This document shows, in pieces, positions 36,085 through 45,045 of a stretch of DNA of 64,000 nt. Numbering within the stretch: the first letter of the stretch is position 1; every line of letters begins with the position of its first letter. A program made the position numbers and the translations under genes. The notes beneath the pieces were generated by a model that saw only the letters and a list, made by a program, of their open reading frames with translations, did not search any database and was not told the origin of the DNA. Source of the stretch: Pseudomonas parafulva (GTDB lineage: Bacteria > Pseudomonadota > Gammaproteobacteria > Pseudomonadales > Pseudomonadaceae); the NCBI RefSeq assembly GCF_000800255.1, contig NZ_CP009747.1, positions 3,224,001 to 3,288,000 of the forward strand, in the 5' to 3' direction.

Positions 36085-36657
36085 ATGTCTACCGCACCCG
36101 TCACCCTCATGGTGTCGCGCCGCGCCGCCGATGGCCGCTACCAGGACCTGCTGGCCTGGCTGCACGAAGGCGAGCAATTGGCCACCGACTTTCCCGGCTA
36201 CCTCGGCTCCGGCATCCTTGCCCCACCCGCCGAGAACGACGCCTTCCAGATCATCTTTCGCTTCAGCGACGAGCCTACCCTGCACGCCTGGGAGCACTCG
36301 GCCTCGCGGCGAGCCTGGCTGCAACGCGGCGACGGGCTGTTCGAACGCCCCGAAGAGCGGCGCGTGAGCGGCATCGAGGGCTGGTTCGGCCCCGAAACGG
36401 TGCGCACGCCGCCGCGCTGGAAGCAGGCCACGGCCATCTGGTTGGCATTCTTCCCAGTGTCGCTGCTGTTCAACCTGCTGTTCGGCCACTGGTTGGCGCC
36501 GCTGCCCTTGCTGCCACGCGTGCTGGTCAGCACCTTGGCCCTGACGCCCTTGATGGTGTACCTGTTCATCCCCCTGTCCACTCGGCTGCTAGCCGCGTGG
36601 CTGCATGCGCCGCGCCGCACGCCGCAGGCACCGCGCGACGGCCTGCGCAGCCGCTGA
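36085..36657 (+). CDS. Antibiotic-biosynthesis-monooxygenase-domain membrane protein
   Basis: A 190-aa protein: an N-terminal ABM (dimeric alpha-beta barrel) domain (residues about 5-100, with FRFSDEPTLHAWEHSASRRAWL) and two C-terminal membrane helices (about 122-142 and 150-172). This ABM-plus-TM layout is a recurrent family of unknown function. AGGAGA lies upstream of the ATG. It precedes folM by 74 nt on the same strand. Confidence 0.85.
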   Translation: MSTAPVTLMVSRRAADGRYQDLLAWLHEGEQLATDFPGYLGSGILAPPAENDAFQIIFRFSDEPTLHAWEHSASRRAWLQRGDGLFERPEERRVSGIEGWFGPETVRTPPRWKQATAIWLAFFPVSLLFNLLFGHWLAPLPLLPRVLVSTLALTPLMVYLFIPLSTRLLAAWLHAPRRTPQAPRDGLRSR

Positions 36658-36731
36658 GCGGGCGACTCGCAAGCCTGCACAGTTCGGGTATGCTGGGGCC
36701 CGAACGAACGGACGAACAGACTGCCCCGCAC

Positions 36732-37424
36732 ATGAACAGCCCAATCCTCATCACCGGAGCCAGCCAGCGCGTCGGGCTGGCCCTGGCGCTGGCGCTGGCC
36801 GAGGCCGGCCATCAGGTGGTCAGCGCCAGCCGCCGCCTGCAGCCACAGGCGGCTCACCCGAACATCCGGCAATTCCAGGCCGATCTCACCCGCGAAGCCG
36901 ACCGCCTGGCGTTGATCGAGCACCTGCAGCAGCACTACGACGGCCTGCGCGCGATCATCCACAATGCGTCGCTGTGGCTAGACGACGACCTGCAGAGCCT
37001 GGACACCATGTTCCGCCTGCACGTCGAAGCGCCCTACCACCTGAACCTGGCCCTTGGCGAGCACCTGGCCAAACTGGACAAGGCCGACATCATCCACATC
37101 TGCGACGAGACGTCTTCGCGCGGCAGCAAGAGCCACATCGGCTATGCCGCCACCAAGGCTGCGTTGCAGAACATGGTGCTGTCGTTCGCCGAAAAGTACG
37201 CGCCCAAGGTGCGCGTCAACGGTATCCTGCCCGGCCTGCTGATCCTCAAGGAGGGCGGCGACGAACAGTATCGCCAGCAGACCCTGAAAAAGGCCCTGCT
37301 GGAATTCGAACCCGGCGCCCAGCCGCTGATCGAGGCCGTGATGTTCCTGCTCGACAGCCAGTACAGCACCGGCAGCCAGGTGGTCATCAACGGTGGCCGC
37401 CATCTGAAGAACCGCATGACCTGA
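36732..37424 (+). CDS. folM: Dihydromonapterin reductase (FolM)
   Basis: A 230-aa SDR protein with the pteridine-reductase start ILITGASQRVGLALALALAEAGH (Arg after the Gly-rich loop indicates NADPH use), the IIHNASLW segment, catalytic Tyr and Lys in GYAATKAALQNM, and a PTR1-like C-terminal RVNGILPGLL. FolM reduces dihydromonapterin to tetrahydromonapterin, the cofactor of Pseudomonas phenylalanine hydroxylase, which fits a tyrosine/homogentisate catabolising organism. It is followed after 9 nt by DUF1244. Confidence 0.9.
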   Translation: MNSPILITGASQRVGLALALALAEAGHQVVSASRRLQPQAAHPNIRQFQADLTREADRLALIEHLQQHYDGLRAIIHNASLWLDDDLQSLDTMFRLHVEAPYHLNLALGEHLAKLDKADIIHICDETSSRGSKSHIGYAATKAALQNMVLSFAEKYAPKVRVNGILPGLLILKEGGDEQYRQQTLKKALLEFEPGAQPLIEAVMFLLDSQYSTGSQVVINGGRHLKNRMT

Positions 37425-37433
37425 GGCAAGACC

Positions 37434-37730
37434 ATGACCGAGCAACAGAAACTCGAACTCGAAGCCGCCGCCTTCCGGCGCCTGGTCGATCACCTGCAAC
37501 AGCGCACCGACGTGCAGAACATCGACCTGATGAACCTCTCCGGCTTCTGCCGCAACTGCCTGTCCAAGTGGTACAAGGCCGCTGCCGACGAGCGCCAGGT
37601 CGAGCTGAGCCTGGACGACGCCCGCGAGGCGGTCTACGGCATGCCCTATGCCGAGTGGAAAGCCCTCCACCAGAAAGAAGCCAGCGCCGAGCAGCAAGCG
37701 GCGTTCGAACAAGGAAAACCCCGTGACTGA
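37434..37730 (+). CDS. DUF1244 family protein
   Basis: A 98-aa protein with the highly conserved DUF1244 core NLSGFCRNCLSKWYKAAADE, containing two Cys spaced by two residues. It is small, helical and cytoplasmic; the family has no established function. It sits between folM and hopJ with overlap to the latter (8 nt), a compact three-gene operon. Confidence 0.92.
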   Translation: MTEQQKLELEAAAFRRLVDHLQQRTDVQNIDLMNLSGFCRNCLSKWYKAAADERQVELSLDDAREAVYGMPYAEWKALHQKEASAEQQAAFEQGKPRD

Positions 37731-38064
37731 CCTGAACACCTTGCGTAGCCGTCTGGCCAGCGGCGAACATGCCTTCGCCGACACCCTGGCCTTCATCGCC
37801 GCGAACTACCAGTACCAGCCCCAGGCCTTCGATAACGGCGGCGTGAAAAGTGCCGCCGGGCAGAATGAAGGCTCGTGCAAAACCCTCGGCCTGGCCCTGC
37901 TCGAAGGTCTGAGCGACCAGGAAGCGCTGCTGGCGTTCGGTGAGCACTACCGCAGCGTACTGGCCACGCCCGAAGGCAGCGACCACGCCAACATTCGCGC
38001 ACTGATGGTCCACGGCCTGGCCGGGGTCACCTTCGAAGCGCCGCCGCTCACGCGCAACGCCTGA
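37723..38064 (+). CDS. HopJ-type family protein
   Basis: A 113-aa protein of the family named after Pseudomonas syringae HopJ, recognised by YQYQPQAFDNGGVKSAAGQNEGSCK. Despite the name, homologues are widespread in non-pathogens and behave as housekeeping proteins of unknown function. It starts with a GTG preceded by AAGGAAAA and overlaps the DUF1244 gene by 8 nt. No type III secretion genes are nearby, so an effector role is unlikely here. Confidence 0.9.
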   Translation: MTDLNTLRSRLASGEHAFADTLAFIAANYQYQPQAFDNGGVKSAAGQNEGSCKTLGLALLEGLSDQEALLAFGEHYRSVLATPEGSDHANIRALMVHGLAGVTFEAPPLTRNA

Positions 38065-38089
38065 GGCGGCAAGCGCGGCGGCTGTCCCC

Positions 38090-38776
38090 TCAACCGGACG
38101 ACAGCGGCCGCGTCACCCCGGGGGTGCGCAACGCCTCCAGGCGCGCCCCGCGATAGCGCGTCTGCCGGGAGAACTTCCAACGCCCGAACAGCCCGTAGAT
38201 ATGGGTCACCCGGCCCTGCTCGCGGTAGCCCATGCGCAGGTGCATCTTCATCGCCGGCACATTGTGCGTCTCCACCACATCCACCAGTTTTCGGTAGCCC
38301 CTGTCGTGCATGAGCTGCCACATATCGGCTTGGGCGGTCACCGACAGTTCGCTGCCGAAGTAGCGCCGGGTCATCTCGCCGCCGAATTGGAAGTACTCGC
38401 CCGGCTCGATGGCGAAGGTGCAGCCGTAGTAATGGCGGTCGTGGTAGTCGCCGGTACTGGCCCAGATGAACGCGACCGCCTGCCCTTGCTCGTCCACATA
38501 CATCAGACCCGTATGCCCTTCCCGGGCCAGCTCGGCCATGGTCTGCACGCGATCGGCGAAGTTGCCGGCGAATGCCTCGACGTTGTCCGGTGTGATTTCG
38601 AGTCGGGTGACGGGGGGATGGGCGCGTAGCCGATGTTCGGGCGCCGGCGTGGTCAGGTCACGTTCGGTCCAGAGCAATTCCCAGTGAAAGAAGACGTAGC
38701 GCTCGAAGAGGGTCTTGCACACACGCTTGAAGCCTTTCTGACGGATGCGCTGTTGTAGTTTTTCTAATACGCCCAT
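38090..38776 (-). CDS. GNAT-family N-acetyltransferase
   Basis: A 228-aa protein with a GNAT fold in the middle and C-terminal part: GHTGLMYVDEQGQAVAFIWASTG as beta2-beta4 and YRKLVDVVETHNVPAMKMHLRMGYREQG as the acetyl-CoA-binding helix and final strand. The N-terminal 60 residues are basic and helical. The substrate is unknown. It is encoded alone, converging with hopJ across a short region containing an imperfect GCTGTC/GACAGC dyad (38081-38105). Confidence 0.82.
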   Translation of the reverse strand: MGVLEKLQQRIRQKGFKRVCKTLFERYVFFHWELLWTERDLTTPAPEHRLRAHPPVTRLEITPDNVEAFAGNFADRVQTMAELAREGHTGLMYVDEQGQAVAFIWASTGDYHDRHYYGCTFAIEPGEYFQFGGEMTRRYFGSELSVTAQADMWQLMHDRGYRKLVDVVETHNVPAMKMHLRMGYREQGRVTHIYGLFGRWKFSRQTRYRGARLEALRTPGVTRPLSSG

Positions 38777-38937
38777 GCATGCTCCTGTGGCCCGCGCAAA
38801 ATGAGCGGCCAGTAGCTGCTGTATAGAACAGGGAGGTCAAGGGAAGCGGCAGGGATTGCCAAGGAAGTTGTTACAAGGTATTTCAAAAATAAGGGCCACC
38901 GCACCGCCATCATGTGACGGCGCGATGGTCGTCTGGC

Positions 38938-40149
38938 TTACAGCTCGACGCAGTCGAAACGCACGTCGGTGGCCACGTCCTGGTCGTAGTCGACATCGGC
39001 GCGCTCGAAGCCGAACAAGTTGAGGAACTGCTTCTTGTAACCGGCGTAGTCGGTCAGCTCGAACAGGTTCTCGGTGGTCACCTGTGGCCACATGGCCTTG
39101 CAGGCGTCCTGCACGTCATCGCGCAGTTCCCAGTCGTCCAGACGCAGGCGCGCCTTTTCATCGACTTCGGCCGGGGCGCCATCGGCGCGGTACAGGCGAT
39201 CACGGAACATGCGGTCGAGCTGGTCCTGGGTGCCTTCGTGGACGCCCTTCTCCTGCATGATCTTGAACACCATCGACAGGTACAGCGGCATCACCGGAAT
39301 GGCCGAGCTGGCCTGGGTGACCACCGACTTGAGCACGGCCACGTTGGCCCCGCCCTTCACGTCGGCGGCCAGCTTCTTGTCCAGGCGCAGCGCGGTCTCG
39401 TCCAGGTCCTGCTTGGCCTGGCCCAGGGCGCCATGCCAGTAGATCGGCCAGGTGATCTCGGTGCCGATGTAGCTGAAGGCCACGGTGCGCGCACCTTCGG
39501 CCAGCACGTCGGCGCCGCTCAGGGCGTCGATCCACAGCTGCCAGTCCTGGCCACCCATGACGGTGACGGTGTCGGCGATTTCCTGCTCGGTGGCCGGCTC
39601 GATGCTGGCCTCGATGATGCTGTCCTTGTTGGTGTCGATGGCGGTCGACTTGTACGGCTGGCCGATCGGCTTGAGCGCCGAGCGCACCAGTTCGCCGGTC
39701 TGCGGCAGTTTGCGCACAGGCGAGGCCAGGGAGTAGATGACCAGGTCGACCTTGCCGCCCATCTCGTTCTTGATCAGCTCGATGACCTTGGCCCGCGCCT
39801 CGTCGGAGAACGCGTCACCGTTGATCGACTTGCTGTACAAGCCGTCGGCCTTGGCGAATTTATCGAACGCGGCGGCGTTGTACCAGCCAGCGGTCCCGGC
39901 CTTGGTCTCGGTGCCTGGTTTTTCGAAGAACACGCCCAGGGTGTCGGCCTTGAAGCCGAAGGCTGCGGTGATGCGCGCGGCCAAGCCATAGCCACTGGAG
40001 GCGCCGATCACCAGGACTTTCTTCGGACCATCCTCGCGCACGCCCAGTTTGCGGGTGGCTTCGATCTGGTCACGGACGTTGAGCTCGCAGCCCTTGGGGT
40101 GAGTCGTGGTGCAGATGAAACCGCGTACCTTGGGATGAATGATGGCCAA
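38938..40149 (-). CDS. fabV: Enoyl-ACP/trans-2-enoyl-CoA reductase FabV
   Basis: A 403-aa enzyme matching FabV closely: start [24 protein letters not shown]-binding [16 protein letters not shown], and the FabV active-site spacing Tyr-x8-Lys in [10 protein letters not shown]. It performs the last reduction of the fatty acid elongation cycle and is intrinsically triclosan tolerant. The protein start aligns with a TTG codon at 40149 that has GAGG 8 nt upstream; no ATG or GTG fits, so a TTG start is inferred. Confidence 0.95.
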   Translation of the reverse strand: MAIIHPKVRGFICTTTHPKGCELNVRDQIEATRKLGVREDGPKKVLVIGASSGYGLAARITAAFGFKADTLGVFFEKPGTETKAGTAGWYNAAAFDKFAKADGLYSKSINGDAFSDEARAKVIELIKNEMGGKVDLVIYSLASPVRKLPQTGELVRSALKPIGQPYKSTAIDTNKDSIIEASIEPATEQEIADTVTVMGGQDWQLWIDALSGADVLAEGARTVAFSYIGTEITWPIYWHGALGQAKQDLDETALRLDKKLAADVKGGANVAVLKSVVTQASSAIPVMPLYLSMVFKIMQEKGVHEGTQDQLDRMFRDRLYRADGAPAEVDEKARLRLDDWELRDDVQDACKAMWPQVTTENLFELTDYAGYKKQFLNLFGFERADVDYDQDVATDVRFDCVEL

Positions 40150-40288
40150 TGTCTGTACCTCGTCAGGTTTATGCTGGGGAAGCGCCGTCGAGGGCGATTC
40201 CGTTCGATCAGGGGGTGAGACTACCCCCACAGGTCATCCGACACATATTACGGAGTGCCTGGGCGAGATTCCATGCCCGATGCCCTGC

Positions 40289-41965
40289 TCACGACCCACA
40301 GCCCTGCAGCCGCGCCTTGCCCAGCCATTGACTCAATTGCATCGGCGGCAGGTGCACCAGCCCCGCCGGGGTTTCGCACACCGGCTGGATGAAGTTGTCG
40401 CTGAACAGCAGCTTGCCGTGCACGAAGTGCTCGTTGGCGCGCAGGTTGGGGTTGTCGATGCGCGTACCGAGCCGAGCCGCCAACCACTTGCCGATCTCGT
40501 AGTGGCTGATCCAGCGTTCGCGCTTCAGCGCCTCCAGCGCCTGCTGCGGCGCGTCGCGGCTGATGACGATCATCGGCACGTCGCTGACTTCCGGCACCAG
40601 GTCGTTGTGCCCCCACTGGCCGTTCTCGCCCAGGCGCTGGCCGTGGTCGCCGGTGATCACCAGGTAGCGCTCGCCGTCGAGTTGGTCGAAGCGGGCGATC
40701 AGCTCTTCGAGCAGCCCGTCCAGGTAATGGATCGAGTTGTCGTAGGCATTGCTCTGGGCCTGCGCGCCCTGGTCCGGCCATGGCACCTTGCCGCCTTGAT
40801 GCACGTAGTTCTGGGCATAAGGCAGATGCGCGGTGCGCAGGTTGAGCACGACGAAATTGCGTTCGGCGAAGCGTTGGCGGTCGAGAATCTCCAGCAGCGC
40901 ATGGTCCTGACGTTCGAGAAAGCGCAGCGGGTGGTCCTCGCGGGTGATCGACACGTCCAGGTAGCGGCTGCCCAGGTGCGCCAGCAGCCGCGACTCCTGC
41001 GAGGAAATCCAGTGCGTGCGCAGGCCGGCCTGGCGGGCGAGGCGGAACAGATTGACCTGGCCCTCGCGCAGCAAGTGGTCCTGGCCGGGCTCGCGGATCG
41101 GGTTGAGCAGATAGGGCAAGCTCACATCGGTCGCCACGCCCGCCGACACCCCGGGGCGCAACACGGCACTGGGATGCTCGCGCAAGTAGGCCTGAAGCTT
41201 GGGCGTGGTTTGCCGTGAGTAGCCGTACACACCCATGCGCTCGCTGCGCAGCGAATCGGCCACCACCAGCCACACATGCTTGGCCGTGCTGGGGATCGCG
41301 CTCAACCGGTACGGCGCGAACGGCGCCGGGGGCAGGCTCGGCTCGCTGCGCAGCGCCAGGCGCACGGCCCAGGCGGAATAGGCATTGAGGCTGTTGTGCA
41401 GCCCACTGCGGGTCGGCCCCGGGGTGAACGAATCGAGGTTGCGGTAGGTGGCCCGGTACGGCTTGGCCAGCAGTACCAGGGCGATCAGCACCAGCGCCCA
41501 GCGGCTGGCGGGCAGGGTCACCCGCGAAGGCACCTGCCAGTGCAGCGCAATCGCCAGGCTGTAAGGCAACAGCACGCTGAACGCCGCATGCCAGTGCGCG
41601 CCCAGGCTGTGCCAGGCGGTCTGCCCGACTTCGCCGGGCTCGCGCAGCAGGCTGCGGATGTCGATGGCGCTCAGCGGCTCGCCGAAAAAGCTGATGTTGG
41701 CCAGTTGCAGCAGTTGCATCCCGGCGAACACTGCCAGGATCGCCACCACCAGCCCGCGCAGGTTGCACAGCCACAGGGCCAGGCAGAACACCCACAGCCC
41801 AGCCACCCAGCCGGTCTCGAGTTCGGCGCGGTTGTTGGGGCTGAACCGTTGCTGGATGAAATCGTCGGCCAGCAGCAGCACGCAGCTCAGGCTGGCCAGG
41901 ACGAGCAGGCGCAGCCAAGCGGCGGCGCTGTCATTGCGCCGAATGAAGGTGAAGAACATCGACAT
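40289..41965 (-). CDS. Sulfatase-fold membrane transferase (EptA/phosphoethanolamine transferase-like)
   Basis: A 558-aa inner-membrane protein: four to five helices (residues about 15-180), then a periplasmic alkaline-phosphatase/sulfatase fold. Metal and nucleophile region VVADSLRSERMGVYGYSRQTTP near residue 235 has Ser where EptA has Thr, and the second metal site is VITGDHGQRLGENGQWGHND near residue 450. These features fit lipid A or glycan phosphoethanolamine/phosphoglycerol transferases. It follows the cytochrome b gene by 14 nt, divergent from a PmrAB-like system, which suits a regulated envelope-modification role. Confidence 0.85.
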   Translation of the reverse strand: MSMFFTFIRRNDSAAAWLRLLVLASLSCVLLLADDFIQQRFSPNNRAELETGWVAGLWVFCLALWLCNLRGLVVAILAVFAGMQLLQLANISFFGEPLSAIDIRSLLREPGEVGQTAWHSLGAHWHAAFSVLLPYSLAIALHWQVPSRVTLPASRWALVLIALVLLAKPYRATYRNLDSFTPGPTRSGLHNSLNAYSAWAVRLALRSEPSLPPAPFAPYRLSAIPSTAKHVWLVVADSLRSERMGVYGYSRQTTPKLQAYLREHPSAVLRPGVSAGVATDVSLPYLLNPIREPGQDHLLREGQVNLFRLARQAGLRTHWISSQESRLLAHLGSRYLDVSITREDHPLRFLERQDHALLEILDRQRFAERNFVVLNLRTAHLPYAQNYVHQGGKVPWPDQGAQAQSNAYDNSIHYLDGLLEELIARFDQLDGERYLVITGDHGQRLGENGQWGHNDLVPEVSDVPMIVISRDAPQQALEALKRERWISHYEIGKWLAARLGTRIDNPNLRANEHFVHGKLLFSDNFIQPVCETPAGLVHLPPMQLSQWLGKARLQGCGS

Positions 41966-41979
41966 GAAGGCTCTCGCGG

Positions 41980-42516
41980 TCAGTGATCGTCAGGCACGCG
42001 GCGACGGCCGGTGAGCATCGACAGCGGCAGGTTCTCGCGCAAACGCAGGCTCTCCACCAGCGCCGCCAGCAGGTGCACGCACACCAGCACCAACAGTCCG
42101 TCGGCCAGCCAGGCATGCAGGTTGGCCGGCCAGTCCGCGCCCCACAGCGCGTCCACTTCGCGCATCAGAAAGCCGCTCAGGCCCAGACCGCCGATGCAGC
42201 CGAGCATCGCCAGCATCACCAGCGCGCCAATCGGCGAATGGCCCAGGCGATGAAACGGTTGCCCGCGCAGCAAGGCCTTGGCATGGTCCGCCAGGCGCGC
42301 CGGCGTGGGCCAGAAGTCGGCCCAGCGGGCGCTGCGTGGACCGACGAAGCCCCAGAGCACACGCAACGCCAGACAACCCGCCGCGTAGTAGCCCAGCCAT
42401 TGGTGCCAGCGCTCGCCCTCGTCGTTGAGGAAGTAGTTGGCGACGAACACCGCGGCGAACGATCCGTGACACAGTCGCAGCAGCGGGTCCCACAGCCGCA
42501 CGCTGGCCGCGCACAT
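41980..42516 (-). CDS. Cytochrome b561-type membrane protein
   Basis: A 178-aa four-helix protein with the b-type di-haem pattern: His in LRLCHGSFAAVF (helix 1), His in ERWHQWLGYYAAGCLALRVLW (helix 2), and His in NLHAWLADGLLVLVCVHLLAAL (helix 4). It probably passes electrons across the inner membrane to a soluble or PepSY partner. Its ATG shares one nucleotide with the stop of the PepSY gene upstream. Confidence 0.9.
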   Translation of the reverse strand: MCAASVRLWDPLLRLCHGSFAAVFVANYFLNDEGERWHQWLGYYAAGCLALRVLWGFVGPRSARWADFWPTPARLADHAKALLRGQPFHRLGHSPIGALVMLAMLGCIGGLGLSGFLMREVDALWGADWPANLHAWLADGLLVLVCVHLLAALVESLRLRENLPLSMLTGRRRVPDDH

Positions 42517-42782
42517 CAGTCTTCGATCTCGGTCTTCACTGCTTTGCCGGAGACCGGGTCATGGTAGATCTCGACCTTGCGCCCGTCCTTGTCGAAGCCA
42601 TAGATCTCGTAGCAGTTGCCTTGGGTGACCTTGAACTTGTTGATGGTGTAGCCCTGGTCCTTGAGTGTGGCCTGGAACGCCGCCGGATCCTGCCAGGTGG
42701 CCTTGTCGGCGGTGGTGCATTGAGTGGCGGCGAAGCTGGCGCTGCTGCCCAGCAGCAGGGCGAGGGCGAGGAAGGTACGCAT
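42516..42782 (-). CDS. Secreted PepSY-domain protein
   Basis: An 88-aa protein with a signal peptide (residues 1-19, cleavage after SFA or SSASFA) and one PepSY-like domain, KVTQGNCYEIYGFDKDGRKVEIYHDPVSG. Two Cys residues could pair. It is the first gene of an operon with cytochrome b561 and the sulfatase-fold transferase, divergent from the two-component system. PepSY plus b561 next to a PmrA/QseB-like regulator is a recurrent arrangement in Pseudomonas. Confidence 0.87.
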   Translation of the reverse strand: MRTFLALALLLGSSASFAATQCTTADKATWQDPAAFQATLKDQGYTINKFKVTQGNCYEIYGFDKDGRKVEIYHDPVSGKAVKTEIED

Positions 42783-42932
42783 GGCATCGAACTCATGTGG
42801 TGAAGGTGCCAGGCACAATGGGCCGCCAAGCTTAATGCCAGCTTAGTCAGTCATCACTGGTTACATTTCACTGGACGAGGGCCCGGCCGCAAGGCCCATC
42901 ATGGCGGCTTTCACGGGAAAGAGACCCCTGGC

Positions 42933-43598
42933 ATGCGCGTCCTGCTGGTTGAAGATGATCAGTCCCTGGCGCAGGGCATCCGCAGCGCCCTGCGCGACGA
43001 AGGCTATACCCTCGACTGGCTGGCCGACGGGCTGAGCGCTGCGGCGGCGCTGCGTGCCGAGCATTTCGACCTGGTGCTGCTCGACCTGGGGCTGCCGCGC
43101 TGCGATGGCCTGAGCCTGCTGCGCGACCTGCGCGCCCAGCCCGACGGCGATGTGCCGGTGCTGATCCTCACCGCCCGCGACGCCACCCGCGACCGCATTC
43201 TCGGCCTAGACGCCGGCGCCGACGACTACCTGGTCAAGCCCATCGAGGTGGACGAGCTCAAGGCGCGCATCCGCGCCCTGCTGCGCCGCAGCCAGGGTCG
43301 TGCGCAGCCATTGATCGAGCACGCCGGGGTCAGCCTGGACCCGGCCCGTCACGCCGTGAGCTACCAGGGCACACCGGTCACCCTCACTGCCATGGAGTTC
43401 CAGTTGCTGCACCAACTGCTGGCCCGCCCCGGCCATGTGCTGACCCGCGAACGCCTGGCCGACGGGCTCTACGGCTGGCAGGAGAACGGACCGGGCAACA
43501 CCCTCGAAGTGCTGATCCACAACCTGCGGCGCAAGCTCGACAGCCGGCTGATCCGCACCGTGCGCGGCGTCGGCTACCTGATCGAGGGCACGCCATGA
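42933..43598 (+). CDS. OmpR-family response regulator (PmrA/QseB-like)
   Basis: A 221-aa regulator: receiver domain (residues 1-115, acidic pocket VEDDQ, phospho-acceptor Asp in LVLLDLGLPRCDG, Lys in LVKPIEVDEL) and winged-helix DNA-binding domain (about 130-220, VLIHNLRRKLDSRLIRTVRGVGYLI). It is encoded with the histidine kinase (ATGA overlap) and divergent from the PepSY/b561/transferase operon, its likely target. Confidence 0.95.
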   Translation: MRVLLVEDDQSLAQGIRSALRDEGYTLDWLADGLSAAAALRAEHFDLVLLDLGLPRCDGLSLLRDLRAQPDGDVPVLILTARDATRDRILGLDAGADDYLVKPIEVDELKARIRALLRRSQGRAQPLIEHAGVSLDPARHAVSYQGTPVTLTAMEFQLLHQLLARPGHVLTRERLADGLYGWQENGPGNTLEVLIHNLRRKLDSRLIRTVRGVGYLIEGTP

Positions 43599-44944
43599 TC
43601 GCCATGCGCACGCGCATCCTGCTGCCCACCCTGCTATTGGTGGTCATCGGCAGCCTCGGGCTGGTGCTCAGCGTGCTGCGCGACCACCACCGGGAAATCG
43701 AGAACGTCTACGACGCCCAACTGGTGCAGGCCGCGCGAGTGCTCCAGGGCCTGCTGCGACAGATGCCCGCCGACGCCGACTGGCAGGCGATCCGCCAGGC
43801 ACTGGACCAGGCCATGGACCAGTCCAGCGCCTCGATCCTCAGTCATCCCTACGAAATCAACCTGGCCTTCCAGATCTGGCGCAGCGACGGCGAACTGCTG
43901 ATGCGCTCGGCCGACGCCCCACCGCTGGAAACGCCGCCTGCCCCCGGCATCCACGACGTGCTGTACCTGGGCCAGGACTGGTGCGGCGTGCTCCTTGAGG
44001 ACAGCCAGCGCGGGCTGCTGATCTGGGTCGGCGAGCGCGACGACCTGCGCCAGGACCTGATCCAGCGCATCGCCGACCAGGCGCTGGCCCCGGCGCTGAT
44101 CGGCATTCCGAGCCTGGCGCTGTTGATCTGGCTGCTGCTGGGCTGGGGCCTGCGCCCGCTGCGCCGTCTCACCCGCCACTTGCGCGCGCGGCCCATCGAC
44201 AGCCTCGAACCGCTGTCGAGCGCCGCGCTGCCCGTAGAGCTGGCGCCCATGGCCGATGCCCTGAACCATCAACTGCTGCAACTCACGCGCCTGCTGGAGC
44301 GCGAACGACGCTTCATCGCCGACGCCGCCCACGAACTGCGCACGCCCTTGGCGGTCTTGGCGATCCACGCCAGCAACGCCCGGCGGGCGGCGGACCCGGC
44401 AGCCCGCGACGAAGCACTGGCCTTGCTCGAACAGGGTGTGACCCGCGCCACGCGCCTGGCCAGCCAACTGCTCACCATGGCCCGCCTCGAACCGCTGACC
44501 CAGGCCCGTCAACGCATCGAGCTGGACGCTTTGGCTCGCGAGGAGCTGGCCGAACTGACCCCGCTGGCGCTGCGCCGCGACGTGGAGCTGGTGCTGGACG
44601 AAGACGGCCCCAGCCCGGTACACGCCGACCCGACGGCCATGACCGTGATGCTGCAGAACCTGGTGGGCAACGCGTTGCAATTCAGCCCGCCCGGCAGCGA
44701 AATCACCGTGACCTTGCGCCGCCAGCCGGGCTGGACCGAGTTGCAGGTGCTCGATCAAGGCCCCGGCGTCGCCAGCGAAGCGCTCACCCGCCTGAGCGAC
44801 CGTTTCTACAGCGCCAACAACCCGGCCGGCGCCGGCCTGGGGCTGGCGATCGTGGCGCTGGTGATCGACCAGCTCGATGGCGCTCTGGAGTTCTTCAACC
44901 GCGAAGGCGGCGGCTTCGGCGTGCGCGTGCGGGTGCCGAACTGA
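43595..44944 (+). CDS. Sensor histidine kinase (PmrB/QseC-like)
   Basis: A 449-aa membrane kinase: TM1 (about residues 7-27), periplasmic sensor region (about 28-165), TM2 (about 167-187), HAMP-like linker, HisKA with His in [16 protein letters not shown] (about residue 246), and HATPase with [20 protein letters not shown] and GAGLGLAIV. It starts within the response-regulator stop codon (4-nt overlap). The signal is unknown; divalent cations, iron or pH are typical for PmrB-like sensors. Confidence 0.94.
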   Translation: MIAMRTRILLPTLLLVVIGSLGLVLSVLRDHHREIENVYDAQLVQAARVLQGLLRQMPADADWQAIRQALDQAMDQSSASILSHPYEINLAFQIWRSDGELLMRSADAPPLETPPAPGIHDVLYLGQDWCGVLLEDSQRGLLIWVGERDDLRQDLIQRIADQALAPALIGIPSLALLIWLLLGWGLRPLRRLTRHLRARPIDSLEPLSSAALPVELAPMADALNHQLLQLTRLLERERRFIADAAHELRTPLAVLAIHASNARRAADPAARDEALALLEQGVTRATRLASQLLTMARLEPLTQARQRIELDALAREELAELTPLALRRDVELVLDEDGPSPVHADPTAMTVMLQNLVGNALQFSPPGSEITVTLRRQPGWTELQVLDQGPGVASEALTRLSDRFYSANNPAGAGLGLAIVALVIDQLDGALEFFNREGGGFGVRVRVPN

Positions 44945-45037
44945 TTCATTTGCAAAGCCGATCAATGGCAAAGAAAAACAAACTTCTCAAATCAGCGCCC
45001 GCCAGGGATGCTGTGCCATCCTTCACCGTCTGCGGAG

Positions 45038-45045
45038 AACAACAA
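45038..45045 (+). promoter_or_regulatory. Crc/Hfq-type CA motif at thiolase start
   Basis: AACAACAA lies exactly between the GGAGA ribosome-binding site and the ATG. This is the canonical A-rich (AAnAAnAA) Hfq/Crc target of Pseudomonas and predicts translational catabolite repression. A second A-rich run lies near 44968-44984. Confidence 0.65.

Noticed and set aside
37723..38064. HopJ gene as a type III effector
   Set aside because: The family is widespread in bacteria without type III secretion, and it sits in a housekeeping operon with folM and DUF1244.
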